DNA of 64,000 bases, from positions 132,234,163 to 132,298,162 of the forward strand of contig CM057000.1 in NCBI GenBank assembly GCA_029891345.1, written 5' to 3'. The notes below the pieces were generated by a model. It saw nothing but the letters and a program-made list of their open reading frames with translations. It made no database searches and was not told the origin of the DNA. The translations under genes and the position numbers were made by a program. The stretch is from Dryococelus australis (taxonomy: Eukaryota > Arthropoda > Insecta > Phasmatodea > Phasmatidae). Shown one piece after another: positions 14,901 through 29,600 of this stretch (positions are counted from its first letter, which is position 1; the number at the start of each line of letters is the position of its first letter).

Positions 14901-17622
14901 ATTAAAATATTTATACTGAAGAATACAGCAATGTTTATGTTTGTCAAATTGGCACAAAATTATCTGCAGTTCATACATCAGGGGCTATTATGTCAACATC
15001 AGCAAATTCGGCAGAAGCAGATTTGAGCCGACACAACTCTATAACCACGTGAAACAGGAATGAAAATTATTCACAATTTTCGCATAATATAAAATTCTAA
15101 TGCAAATAATTTGGGAATTACTATTCACATCAATTCCATTTACTGAATATTCACACCCCCCTACCAACAAGTTCCATGGAAAACTTTACATGCATTTTAC
15201 TCCAAACTTTATTTTTCCTTTATCGAAATTCATATCTCTGTTAAATTTTCAGGTAAGAAGGGTGATTTTTGAGTTAAAATGTTTAAATTTTGTCCTCCAA
15301 CAGTTCCGAATTCAGTTGACAAGAGGTCCTCTTCCCCTTTCTTCCCAATATATATAGTGGCAGGGGTGGAAAAAGGGGAGAATAGCATGGAAGAAAAATA
15401 TTGAGGAAATAGTGAAATTTTATATCTAGCTACAACGATGGCAAACACAGGAAGAAAAAAAAAAGGGGGGGGGGGAATTGGCTGGGTAGCTAGTTAAAAA
15501 AATAATAATAAATCACTTTAATCATCAATTCACAAACTTCTGCACACTCAGTGTCTCAACTATCATAAACTACAAATGGTTCCTGCAAACATGTGGTTAC
15601 TTCAAAGGTCAACAAAACGTCCACAGGAAATTTAAAAAAAGGATAAACTCACAACACATCTCCAAAATGTTCACGGCTTAACCTAAACAAAACTTATAAC
15701 GGCAAAAGTAACGTCTCGAAATAGCAAGTAAGCATTGCGACTGAAAGATAAGATAAATAGCATCTATAATTACGTCAGCCAACCTATGAAGTAACCGGTG
15801 GGGGGGGGGGGGGGGGGGCACAGCTCCAACTTCAGGACTGTTAAGTGGGCCATCCTGAAATGCCCTTAAGTAGAACATTTTGACATCCGACAGTCTATAG
15901 AGCATACAAAACTTTCCAAAAATATTTACTCAGACAAACTGCTGTAACTCTGAATGGCTATCACACTTGCTTTATAAGGAGAGGTGAAAATAAATGTAGG
16001 GAACTTTGGGCAGGAGTTTCTTATACAAAGGAAATAGCATTAAAAATTAACTAATTAACTAAGATTAAATACAAAAGAGAACAATCACTCATAGTGAAGA
16101 TCAACTATAAACTGTCTCAGCATTAATAATAGAATCCAGTAAATAAAATAGCAAATGAACACCATATTCCAACTCCAATTTTAACAGATAAAAGGGGAAC
16201 TTCTAAAACTCTACAAATGCAAGAAGATAATTGTCAAGTCATAAATCTTACTAAAATCATTCTTTTTAAAACAAAAAATTGAAATAGCTAAAAATTATTT
16301 ATCATAAAAAAACTGTAACATTACAAATTCTGTCTTTCCAGTGGTTTACTAAATTTCCAAAATAATTAAAATGTCAACGATGCCGTTGGTTGATGGGTTT
16401 TCTCAGTGATTTCCTGTTTCCCCCGCCCTTTCATTCAGGTGCTGCTCCATACTTCAATCACCCTCATCGGCTCTCAACACCTCGATGTTAAGAGCCACCC
16501 ATATGTCCTCACTAGCTCACCGTTATTTTCTCGCAGCTACATGATGATCTACTTGCTCAGGCTCCTCCAACCTGACCTAACCCAATCACGTCTCTCCCCG
16601 ACATCTAGCTTCCAACTACGACTGACCTCTCACGACTGTCCCACTACGACTTACAACTTGACGTTTTATTACAACAACCCATTAACTGCCGCCCTAATGA
16701 CAGCTGGCTTGTCAACAAACAACGCCGTGCCTGACCTAGCACGATTCATACCTTACTCCACTCTGTCGCCACCCAATCAGAAGAGACAGTGCTTACGTGC
16801 AACAGCTTGAAAACACATCATCAGCACCAACTCACTTCCCTTGTCCCCTGAACGCCCTATGCTTTGTCTGATGCCCACAGTATGGAACATCCCTTCTTCC
16901 CGCCAACGCCTACAAGCGCACAGCTACCGAAGCCAAAACATCACTATCAGTACCAGTCTCAGAAGTTAAGCAGTCAACACCGTGCACACGTGCAGCACAA
17001 AAACAGTTCTCAAAAGAGATGATCGAAATCCCTAGTGACACAGCGGCAAAAGAAAAACATGCACAACTGCAGTCTGCACAAGGAGTGCTGAGGATGAACT
17101 CGGCTCTGAAAGATGACAAACATATCCAACACCGACTCTAGAGCTATCCACAGAAAATCTAACCTTATATCCCAACCTTAGAAAAGATTTTAAAACATCT
17201 AAACAGAATAACAATAAATAAAAAGGACTCCCAAAGAAAAAAAGATTAAAGGGAAATGAAAAATAAAAGAATTGAAAAGGCACTACAAGTTAAAATACAG
17301 ACAAAAACAAGACTACTATGTTAAGGTCAAATAGGTCCTAAGTACCCTAACACTAGAAAAAAAAAACGGAATGACTTTCAAATTATAGTCAAACCTCAAA
17401 AAATAAAATTATTATTAAGTCATTACCAAAACACCACAAAGAAGGACTAACATCCAAACAAAAAAAAGTGATAAACCTGATCAAAACTAAATAATTGAGA
17501 ACCCTTAAACCTAAAGAAAAATAATAAAATAACCTAATGCATTATAACAAAAAAAAAATAAAGGGCTGCCAAGAAAAATTAGGGCTTCCGGACAAAAAAT
17601 GAACTCGCAAAAATCACTTTGT

Positions 17623-17664
<42 letters not shown>

Positions 17665-20600
17665 CTCCCCCCCCCCCCCGTGTGTACCTGCATTATATGT
17701 ATGTATAATCAAAAAACATATAAAATTGTGTTCTACTGTATATCAATATTGGTAAAAAATTTTCACAGACAGATAATTTTAATATTTTATTTCTCTGCAT
17801 GAAAATCGTAAAATTATGCAGGTTCTACTCCACAAAGTTTAAACACTATAAAGATGTTAAAAGTCACTTACCCGCATCATTTTAACAGGTACAAGATATA
17901 TAAGAATCATTCGCTTATTCTTCCAGCTTGATTTGTGACACCTTTCAAATGCAAATGTCAAATAGGTATCAGCTGAAACACAAATCAAATTTATATAAAT
18001 TTTTGAAGTTTATAAGTAATGGAACTTTTTTGTATTAATTAATTCAGCTACATTAGCATCATCTAACATAACTTCCATTTGAGGGTGTGAAAAATTTGTC
18101 AAAAATGTTTGTAATTGTCTTTTATACAGCCATAAATTATTTCAATACATGGCATAAGCATAGCTTGGAACTACTTTACCATTTTCAGCTCTGATTTAAG
18201 GAATAAATGTGTTAAAAATATAAACTGGACTCTGTAACTCATTATCAGAAGGAAAAACTCTCTGAAGTTGTATAAATTTATTGATAATACACAGAAAATA
18301 CACAAATCTACTTCAAGATTTTATATGGAAAACTAAGTTGAAAATGTGACACATGCCATTCTTTGAAGTAGTAACTATAGCCTCTTTAGGGATGCCACAA
18401 AACCTCTGTTATATACTCCTAGTGGAGTACTAACATCCAGAATAGGGTATTGTGACAAGCCTTACACACAATGCCACAAACACACTGGTTATGTGACAGC
18501 TGAAGTATGAGACTGTCATTGTGGTAAGCGTTACGGTTTTAGTTCGTGATGCCAGAATCACGAGAAACTTCAGTCAGACTAACTTGGTGCTTGACTGGTG
18601 CTCTGTCAGTATACAAGACAGGTAGGGTGGCCTGTCAAAGAGGCACACAATCTGGAGTCACTGTTACGGCTCGACGAATGGGCTGGCCCTTAATAGCTGG
18701 TTTACCTTGCTCAGCAAGGATCCACTGAAGGTACTGCACCAGTTGTAGTGAGGATTGGTGGCTGTCAGTGTTCTCGTGCAGGACGTGGAGTGCTCTTGAT
18801 CTGCTCTGTGCCTGGAGTAGACTGGTGCTTGCAGGACTGATAGCTGCCGAACCACAGGTTGGCTATCCCCAAGGGTGGTTCTTCTCCTCTTCTAATATCC
18901 TCAATTAATGGGTGAGCCAGCAGTCATAGTTAGCAGAAGGAAAAGTGGAGGGGTTAGGCCTCTCAGGTATGCAGGCGGTGAAACTCTGCCCTGTGGTGAT
19001 GTACTGCCTAGTGCAGAAGAAAGAATAGGTTTGCAATTGAGGTTACTCTTGGAGGCGTTAAGCTGCCTTTTCTCAACTTCTTCTGCGCACCTCCCTTCAG
19101 GGTGTACGGCATAGGAATAGGTGCAAAATAAGCCTCGCAAAAGTGAAGGTGGCGACGCAATTCCCTAGCGTGTTCTGCCAAGGGCCGCAGCTGCACAGGC
19201 AAGAGGTGTACCCTGTACTCCTTTTGTCCGGCCCCGTAGAGAGCGGTGGACAGAGTGGTGGGTTTCCTCAGGCTGTACACTTACGTCCTTGGGTGTGATA
19301 TCCACAGGGTGTCAGTTCGTCCAGAACTAAATCCTACTCCTTTCCGGCCCCATAAAGAGTGGTGGCGGAGTACAGATTAGCTTGGCTGACTGAACACCTG
19401 GTGGAGGAGTTACTAATGGTAGGGGCTCTACCGTACTACACCCAGGGGCATAGCACAGGTGGCCATCTAATGGATGTGTATTTAGCTTTAAAGCGTGGTC
19501 TACCAGTTTCATTGACAGGCTGAAAACTACGCAAGGTTAACAACACAGTGACACTCAGAAAATAAGAACTCAGTCAGTTTGGAACACATGTATATTCACA
19601 GAGAATAGACACAGTGGCTCTGTACTACCTCCTACAACTAACATGAATTGATACGGAAGTTAAACTACACTCAGCCAGGTGAAGTAACCTGCTTCTAAAT
19701 CTGAACGGACGGTTATAATGCTTCTAGGTAGTTATTACACTTTCCCTAACTATCTACCTTTGTTGCCCCGAAGGCACCAAGAAGGGTAGTGGTGAGGTTC
19801 GCCATTTACCGTCCGGTAAGCGGGAGCGGTCCTTAAAGAGGAGAGTCGACAAACGTTACCAAGGGGTAGTAAGACAGGAGCTGTTCGACATCTTGAAGAG
19901 CTGGTGGTGCAGTCTTGCAGAAGGATTAAGAGGGTCTGCCGCTGATGCAGAAGAGGTCTTATGGAGGGGTTGATGTTAATGGCAGGCTTCTTCCGGCCCT
20001 CAAGAAAGCAGTAGAATAGGAAAGTTTACCAGAGAACGCGAACCGCCGGTGGCTTCCTCCAACCCAAGTCTGAGCAGTGGAGGAAACGTAAACTGAAGAT
20101 TTTGGGTCATGTAGGAAATTTTATACAGATTAGCGCTTGGACCGAAGTAGACGATGGGTGAGGAAAGAGATAAGCTCCACCCCTCACATCATTAGAAGTT
20201 GTTATCTGCTGGCATTGTCATTGTGTGACATTTCTAAATACATGCGACAGACACTAGACCTTCCATTACCTACGCCGGTCCTAAGTACCTAATTACTAAG
20301 CAAACACAAGTACCCTTTTAATTCCATTAACCTAATAACCTAAAATGTGCACAGGGCCAAATACAAGAATAAAAAACAAGAACCTTTTCAAACTTAATTC
20401 TAATACACGTGACACTTGATAAATCTGATTAAAGATTTTGGCTAATAATTTGAAAATATTTACAAAAACTTCAAACACTGGTAATTATCAACCGGGAAAT
20501 ATTTACATGTTAACTTTTAACAAACACGTAAAAAAAAAATTACTACGAATGTTTATTTATAACCCTTGAATTAATAAAAAGGAACATGAAACAAAAACAA

Positions 20601-23600
20601 AGACTTTGAAAGATTATTTGCAACATTATTTACTTTCTTTCTTGCCGAAAGTTTATTAATTCTTCCAGGCATAGCCCTGCACTAATCTTCTTTTGAGAAG
20701 TCTGAGTTTACCACACTGATTACACTCTTGTGACGTCTTTTACGCATCCGTGTAATATTTCACTGGTTTTTCTTGCATTATTTCGGGACTGTATTTGTAG
20801 CATCCGAAATATATTACCGCAAATACCCGGATCTAAGACAATGTTTTTTACCATAACTGACTATTTAAAATGTTGGGGTCGCCTTAGATTAAGATACGTA
20901 GATTTTGAAGTGACAAATTTTTGGGTCAACGTTTTAGGAGTGTGCAGTAGTCACTTGCTTAGATGTATGTTTTGAAATTAATTGTAGCACAGCGCAAAAT
21001 GGCATCAATCTGGTCAAAACATCCCAAGTAGACCTACACAAATATTGTATATTGTACCGTACTTCTATGAAGTCTTTGTTATTGACCAGTTGTGTGGGTT
21101 CCATTACTTATATGCCGTTATCAACACAAATTTACCGTTAAAATGGCTGACCCCATGGAAACTAGAGGTTCTACAAGCAATTTCTCTAAAAACGAAAGGG
21201 CAGGTTATGACAAAATCTTTAAGATGATGGTTCTTAATTACGCTGTACAAACAAACAATTGTGCTGCTGCGCGAAAGTATGGCATGTCTGAAGTAAATGT
21301 GAGGCGATAGAAAGATCAGCGTGAAAAATTGAGAAGTTGTAAATCTACTAGAAAATTGTTTAGTGGACCAAAAAACGACCGGTTTCATGAAATTGAAAAA
21401 CAAGTGGTTGAATTTGTGAAACTGTAATGAATAACTATTTTCTCTAAAAACTTAAACTTGTATTGAGGGGTCGTCTTAGATTCGAGGTCGTCTTGGATTC
21501 GGATATATACAGTACATCTTTGTGTTACACTGTAGCACAATAGTGACATGTGATACTTTACTGGTTATCCTGTTATTACACAGTTAGTTTATTTTCTCTT
21601 ACTTAAGTACCCAGTTAACTGACATTCAGCATATGACTGCTGTATAGTGTCAGTTTACTGGTACTTTACACACATTTACAGCATTGATGGCTGTGTGGTG
21701 CAAAAATATTTTTGTGAACTCACTACGACTGGGTACACTGCTGCGGTGGGATAGGGGTTTTCTCCTTTTGTGGCTGTCCCCTCTTCCTTAAGGCTGCATC
21801 CTTTGGGTAATGTCCCGTGTACCTTGAGGTGGGCCAAGGAGGCATCCTGTAGCATCCAGGCTGTGAGGAGCAGCGGAAGGCACATGGCAGACAACTCTTG
21901 TCTCCGACTGCTAGGACTGACGTTCTTGTCCCTGGTGGGAGCCTACTAGGGGCTGTCTGCCACCGGGGGACGTGTTGCAGTCCACCCCTTCTGGAGGAGC
22001 TCTCTTAGGGTGACAACCTGAGGTCGGGGCTTTTCAAAATCCCCTACCCTGACCGCCGGGTAAGGTACTTCCTCCTGTACAGGCGGGGCAGCTTCGGTGA
22101 CCTCTGTGCCATCCAGTATAGGAGTCGGGAGGTCAATCGGGTCCTCCTGGACTGGCGTGACCGACATGGTGTTGACTGGATGTAGAGGCTCTTTGGGGAC
22201 CTCTACCTCGACGGCTTGTCCGCTGGGCTCATCCTCCCGAACAGGAGGCTGGGTCCAGGGTTTGGCTTCGACACCTCCGGGTATCAAGCCCAGCAAGGCT
22301 TTCAGGGGGAGCGGTTTCATGGATGCTCCTCTCCCTTCGAGGTGAAGTCATTACGCATCCCTGGGTCAGCATGCTGGCCAAAGGCAGAGGCTTGTCGGGG
22401 ACCTCTGCCTTTAGAATCACACAGCTGGGCTCATCCTTCCGAGCCAGCTGATGAGTCCATGTAGTGGAGACCTAAACGTCATCCAGCTACGAAATCTCTG
22501 CATTCATCGGAGAGAGTGGTGCAAATGCTGCTGCTCACTCCTCGACTTGAAGCATATCCACACCCTCCTGGGGTGGCGTGGATGGTGTGAGTCTGGAGGC
22601 AGAGGTACCTGGGAGAGGTCTACCTCGTCCTCGTGGTGATGCTCGTCCTCCCAGGCAGAAGGGGAAGCATCGTGGACCTCGGCGCCATCCAGCATCGTGG
22701 TCCGGACATCAACCAGGTCCTCCTAAAACCAGGGTGACAAGACACGGTTTCAGCCGGAGGTAGAGGATCTTCTGGGATTTCTACCTTGGCGACTTGTGGA
22801 GTAATCACCCCTCCTGGAGGCTATGCTGGGATGTGGAGCTCTTTGACAGGGTCCCTTATCCAGATAGCTCCGTCAAGATTCCTTCGATCCCGTGGTGATT
22901 TCCCGGTCTCATCTGGCTGACATTTGCCGGAAATAACAGCTGGGTGTAGAGGGGGAGGGTCTGTATGTAAGTTCCGCTTCTGTAAGCTAGTAGCTTGAGG
23001 CGCATCACAGCACAGGGCTCTCAGAATATTTCCCAGAGTTTTCATCCGGCGCTCAACAGGAGTTTCCCGTGGATATCTCACGGAAGCGGTGGTGGGTAAA
23101 ATATTCAATTTTCTAGTGCCTTTGTCCGATAAAACATATCTTGGTTGATCTAATTCCTCAAAGAATGCCTTTAACTTAGCAAGCACAGTTTGTGCCTCTG
23201 CTTGCATTATGGCATTATCATTTTGTATACATAGAAAAAATATCCATTATTACAAGCACATACGCAACTCTGGCTCGTGATGGTGGTAGAGGACTAAATA
23301 AATACACAGATATTAAATTCAATGGTCTTGCGGGAATTATTGGCTGTAATTCGCCAATTAAATATTCCTGTGCGTGCTTACAGTGTTGGCACAAATCGCA
23401 CATTCTTACTGCCTTCCGTTACTAGTTGTTGTATCTTTCTAAAATAAAACTGACATCTAAGTGCCTCATAGATTTTACAAATTCCTAAGTGTCCCAGTAT
23501 TTTGTGCAAGTCAAGCACTAGCCTTAACTATTGCTTATCTGGAATAACTGGTTTCCTGTTCAAAATATTTTCTGTTTCAGCTACTGTAAAACAGAACTCC

Positions 23601-26600
23601 CGCTACAGTTATACAGTATACAATTTGTGATAATTTGGCAACTGCAATAATTTCTTAAATACGGTACTACAAAACTTGTCTTCTCGTTGTTTTCTAGGTA
23701 AATCCTTAAAGTTTCCCTGCCACAGCATTGTTACAATAGGCGACTTCCTTACTGGTGTGTGTCTGTATTCATTCGTCTTGCTCACACTCGTTCAGAAATA
23801 TTAATGGGTCTTCATGGGGATGACCAGCAAAGTCGGAAATTTGAAGTACCCCTTTCGTATGTGGAGTACAAGATCGGGTGCCACATCCCGGGTCCCGCGG
23901 ATGGCATTCGGCGGGCTGCCGACGTACCTCACACCGGTAAACCATACCCCGTTGAGTTACGATTCGTCGGGCCCGTCAACGCAACTGTGATGGAAAATAT
24001 TGACGCATATAATGCAACGGATGGTGTGGGTTCCACATCCTGGGCACAATACCTAACTGCAATGTTCTGTTTGTCAGATCCAGCATTCTTCACACCGGAA
24101 TTCTAATCCATCAGTATGGTGTACGACGCCTGCCCATCCCAGGCAGACATAATGGAATTTTCGCTGGCAGTGGGCACATTCAATGCGGTGTATCCCTTTG
24201 CCAGGGCAGGTTGGCCTTGTGTAATGTTTGGTGCTGGTTGCGGCCACTGTAATTTGGTGGGCTTGGTGATATCAGCGACAGTATCTGACATAGCTGCTGT
24301 TTGTTGAGCACCACAGGGTGTTTTCTGACTCCCGGAAGTTTGTTCTTACGGTCGTATGATTCCTCCGGCTAGTCAGCCTGTCTCTGGGTCGAGTTGGCCT
24401 GGTTCTGCTTTATTAAATCTCAAATTAAGGTGTATCGCAGAGGTGTCCAACCCGCAGATCGCCATGTCATGTAATACGGCCCGCAGACTTAGGCCCGCCG
24501 TATTGTGTAATGCGGCCCGCGCAGGATTAGTTATGTATGGAAAAGAAATTTTGTGTTTCAAAAGTAAACATAATTTCATAGCAGTTATTCTTCTATCAGG
24601 CGAATGGTATGTTACATGGAATTAGTAAGTGTTGGCTGGAAACAATCCACATGGTCCATTGAGTGTGTACCCCGCATCGGGCCAGCGCGACCTTGAAGAG
24701 TAGCAGCAAGAAACAACAGGTGACCGGAAAGTCCCCAAAAGCTTCCAAACCACCCCCTTCCCCCTTTCTGCCCCCTCCCATTCATTCATCCTCCGATTAC
24801 ACGTCTGTCTCGCCTCTTATGTGCAGGTGTTCGGTCATAGCTAGGGGCAGTAGTTTTGTTTGTGCAGTTGACTTTCCATTGTGATTTGTATGAATGTGGG
24901 ACGGTAAGCTGTCTACATTGGTGAGATGCTTACTTTTATTAAACTGTATTAATAACGTGTAATTACTGGTCATGGCTTCCGTATCAAGTAAGAAAAGGAA
25001 ATTTACTGACGAATGTAGGACATTTCAAGTGCAGTGGTTGAACCAATATTTTTTTACTGAAATGAAGGACAAACCAGTTTGTTTGATATGCAATGAGGCG
25101 GTTTCAATTTCCAAGGAATTTAATGTTAAGAGACATTACAACACTAAACACGCATCTGTGTTTGACAAGTTTAAAGGTCATTCTATGTTTCAGATCACAT
25201 AAGGCCTTTGAAACAAAATTGCACTTTTGGGAATCACAGATAAGAAAAAATAACTGTGCACACTTCCCAGCTCGGCGGAAGCATACTGTTTCCGTCTCTC
25301 AAAAATATACCAGAATTATATTGGAACGTATGGAACAATTCGACACCAGATTCCAAGATGTCAAGAAGAATACTGCAAGTTTCAAACTCTATTCATGTCC
25401 ATTCTCCATTCGTATCGATGACGTTCCAGAGGACCTGCAAATGGAGTCTGTTGATCTTCAGTATGTATCAGACTTGAAAGATAAGTATAACAACTTTTCT
25501 TTGTTGGATTTCTACAAGAAATACGTTGTGATAGAATGATGAACCTATGGTGTTATTATTTTATTATTTACGTTTCTGTTTTGAAACTTAAAAATACTTA
25601 ATTCTGCAGCCCTGATCCTAGCATAGCTTGTTTACCTTACACACCAAATAATTATTTATGAAACTTTATTAATTGTATTTGGCTATGAGATATTTTTCTA
25701 TCTGGCAGTTTTATTTAATTTAAGGACTCAGTAATGCTTTTTAAAAACATTTTACAAAGTGCAGTTATTTTTTATGTTTTCTATGTATGAACATTTTCGT
25801 AATTATTTAAATATTGCGGCTGTTGTAACATCATAGGACTTCCGCTATTTGAAGTTTTAATTGGCTAGGAAGGTTCCTATTCGCTCTCTCTGCTGCCATC
25901 ATTCAAAGAGAGAACATTCACTCAAAAGTAGCCCCAGTAATCCACACGAAAAAATATGTATGACAGCTGAAAATAAATTGATTTTTACTTGGCAGATTTT
26001 GTTTTTTAGTAGTTTAGTAGTGTTAAATTGGGTTAACTTCCAGTCTAGTTATTCGCCGAACTTGATTAAATACTACTTTAAATGAACTGAACAGTTAATT
26101 TGATATGAAGAATTGCAGCGATCTAGGGTTTTTAAAAACATTTAATCCCAGTGGTAAACAGTCTTCGGATCCCTAGGATAAGATGAGTTTTTCCAGAATG
26201 GGTATCACATTCAAGTATTTTTTTTAAGTTTGTTCAAATGACTGAGTGACGTCTGTGGCACCTATGCATGCGCCATTTCCCCTACCTTCCCCTCCAACCA
26301 TTAATGAGGGCGGCGCGTTACATATACAGTAATTGCTTCCCACATTCGTTATTTGACTCATTCACCTGGAAGTCTTAACCTTATGAATTGAAATTAAGAC
26401 ATCAAAGACTAAATGAGAATATAAGTTGTTGTAGTGTATAGTCCATTCCCAATTGGAAGTGACTTATGAAAATCAACATTTGAAAGAACACACTAGGCAT
26501 AACATGTCACCTGTTTTTTCAATAACCTGTATTCCACTAATATATAACACTGTGGTTAACTTTAGAGTACAGTATTATTGAATAAATGAACCTTTACCTT

Positions 26601-29600
26601 AATATCTGCTATAACTTGTAAAATTTATTTATTTTTTAAATATGAATTAACAACAGCAAGTGCAGCAACGTGTAGGCAACAACCGGTAAAAAATAGTTCA
26701 TAGTTAAAATATTTTAACCTCGTTTTTTAGTATACTATTTGTAAATTAAACGGTGCCTATCGAAATATCCAAATATTTAAGTAGCCTCGATGGCAACATA
26801 TCTCATTTGTACAGTTTAAAATAACAGCGAAAAATATCGTGAACAGGCCGTAATGGTAGGGTATTGTCCGTTTCAAGTGAGAAAACAATTGAAAAACTGT
26901 CTGCTGGCAAGGCTCGCTACTCTCTTTCTTCGTCTCCTTCACACTCAGGAAATTTCACTTCGCTAGTAAGCAGTAAAATTGTACATTTTTTCAATTGTAG
27001 CATATTTCATACTTATTACAGCAAAAAAATTATTTTTGAATTTGTAATTTACAACTGAAAAGAGATTTTAATGTTTGCATACATATTTTAATATATTATG
27101 ATATGATGGCGGGGCAGTTACCTAGTGAAGTTGGCAGACGTGGCGAGCCATGACATGGCGTGTTGCTTTTTGTCAAACGAAACGTAAATTATTCTTCCTC
27201 CGAAAAATACTTCAAAGAAATACACCACGTTTGTACACGTGTTTTTTAAACCTACCGAGGCAAGTTACGATGTTGTGATAAATCTGTGTTTCCACAGCAG
27301 TAATAAATATACTGTGATGTGCCTTTCATTAATCATTGCATCTGTGAACTGGCGTGCGTTTGTGCATCGTGGTCGATACGCTGGCCGAGTGTGTGTGAGA
27401 TTTCAAATATTTGATTAGCACTATTTATACGTTTTAAATGTGAACTGTTTTTATGATGAAGTTATTTATTTACATACACGTCTGTTTATTTATCACAACA
27501 TTGTACCTTTGCCCTAAGGGGTTTGAAACACAGTCGTGTAACGTAATTTGCCACAATCCCAGCCCGATAAATTCCAATAAACCTAATAAACAGTAAGTAG
27601 CAATACATAGAAATATGAACGGAATAAAAGTTATCGTAGGCTTATTTGTGTGCATGTTCACAGGGATCTTTTAAAGTTTGTATGACAAAAATGAGCAACA
27701 CGAGTTGGGTGCTTGAATTTAATGTGCCTTTTTCTCTGGTTGTTCCTTCATTTTAATATTTATTCCAACTAAGGCTGTCCTTTTAGAGAAATGACCCAAC
27801 ACATATCAATAACAAAAGGATAATTACAATTAGTACAGCCCTTTACCTCGCAGTTGTAACAGTGTTAACCACAGTCGTGGCAAAATACTAACGTGTTTTA
27901 CACGTATTGAGCTACGTTGTGGAAAACAAATATGTTAATGTAAAATAACCGTAAGAACTGTCTTCAATTCAGGTTAAAACGTCATACAGCTGACCTAAAT
28001 AATGTTAGAGGCCTAAACTGTGAATATTCATACAGAATGATTTTTGGAATATTACAGAATTCTTTAAAAAGCTGTAAACAGTAAACAACACATTTGACAG
28101 GTATAAAAGTAGAAGTCATATTTCAATGTTTATTTTTAGGTGTAGCAAAAGTATACGAACATATGTACACACACAATGGAATGTAAACATTGATTGACAG
28201 ATGCTACATGGCAGTCACATGGCAATGTTTGTTTACATTTGGCGGAAGGATACGAAACGGGCCTGCAAGTAGATATTTAGCAGGGCTCCGAGAAAGTCGC
28301 TTCCAATGGGGAATAGACTATAGTTGGACAGTAGAACACAATAGGGTAAAAGGAGAAACAAATAATTTACATTTTCTCTCCCTCACACGGCTTCTTCCTC
28401 ACGCAACCTTTTCTAAACAATTACAAAACATCTATATTTATATTTTCAAGGATTCCTAGAGTCTTTTATGAAAGACTGGCTTTCCCAACGTGTGGGCCAG
28501 TTACACACACACTGCATCATAAGCTGTGTATATGTAATCAATGTCAGTCATTCAGAGAGAGTTTTATGAAAACGTCTTGCAGGAAAATTTATCCTAGAAT
28601 TCACAAACATACCATTTTAATGACTTCATTATTTGGTAGCACATATTTATGTGAGCAAGTCTTCTCTAGGATGAAGCATGTTAAGTGCACCTCACGATTG
28701 TGAGTCACAGATGGTCATCTGGAGAGTTCACTGCATGTTGCAACTTCGTCGATAATGCCTGACATTGGAAAACTTATTGGTGGAAAACAGTGGCAAGTCT
28801 CACATTAACTTTTGATTTTAGATATCTGTGTAAAAACAAGTTCTAAATTTTAAGCCTAATTCCTTTCTATGTGGATATTTTCTGTAATTAGTATTTTGAA
28901 TGTGATGGAATAGTGAATTATATTAATAAAACCAGATAATTTGTATTTTTTTCAAACTATGTGTTTGAGGTTATCATTTTTAAACTTGCAGCCAGCGGAA
29001 AAGTCCACGTTAAGAGTTGCGGCCCTTTGCACAAAAAGATTGGACACCACTGTGTATAGCCTCACGTTGGACACCAGAAAAACCCTTATTTGCCACGTGA
29101 CGGATTTCGGCAGTTGTCTCGTCACAAGGCCAAATTGATTTTGGTTGGTGCTAGTCTAGAAGCATCTGAGCGGTGGCTATCCCTAATCCCTGTATGGGAT
29201 AGGAGCTTGGCCAGTGTACACTACTGGACAGGTTGGCTGCCTGCAAGGGACAAAGTTGGACTCTGCGAGCACTATTTTCGCCTCTGCAGGATTACTCTTT
29301 CGGGTATACTTGGGCGACTTATGCTTGGTAGTTGCTGATGTGCCGGCTGTGGTGTGACTCGTGACACACTAGGGGCTGCCCCCTGATATGGGTGTGCTGG
29401 TCGGCCTGGTGGTGAGGTTCCTGGTTCTCCCGGCATCTGGCAGGTGATGAATCCTTGTGCGACTTGATGGCAACCCTCTGTGATTCTGGTTGGGAGTTCA
29501 AATGTAGCAGGTTTGTAGACTGGCGGAACTGGTATAAAAAAGAGCTTGCGGAGTTCGGCTGCCTGTTCTCGTGGACCAAGATATTCGAACCCAGCCGGGA

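Larger units (their letters stand above)
24438..29052 (+). mobile_element. hAT-superfamily DNA transposon, nested in a retroelement
   Basis: The ends are CAGAGGTGTCCAA (24,438-24,450) and its inverted match TTGGACACCACTG (29,040-29,052), the CAGNGGTGTCC type common in hAT elements. TGTATCGC before/at the left end (24,431-24,438) and TGTATAGC after the right end (29,053-29,060) look like an 8-bp target duplication with one mismatch and a one-base overlap. Internal coding remains match the GTF2IRD2/Charlie-like branch: a BED-type zinc finger, a middle region and the C-terminal dimerisation block. The catalytic core is deleted and about 3 kb of unrelated AT-rich sequence sits between the last two coding parts. 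The element splits the minus-strand retroelement block. Confidence 0.8.

Noticed and set aside
17511..17802. Ile-Tyr repeat ORFs on both strands
   Set aside because: They are translations of an (AT)n-(AC)n-poly(C) microsatellite, with no other coding features.
22097..22464. Plus-strand ORFs of 82 codons
   Set aside because: Shadows of the Pro/Glu-rich retroelement frame on the minus strand.
23759..24106. 115-codon plus-strand ORF
   Set aside because: It is antisense to a probable gag region of a decayed retroelement and resembles no family.
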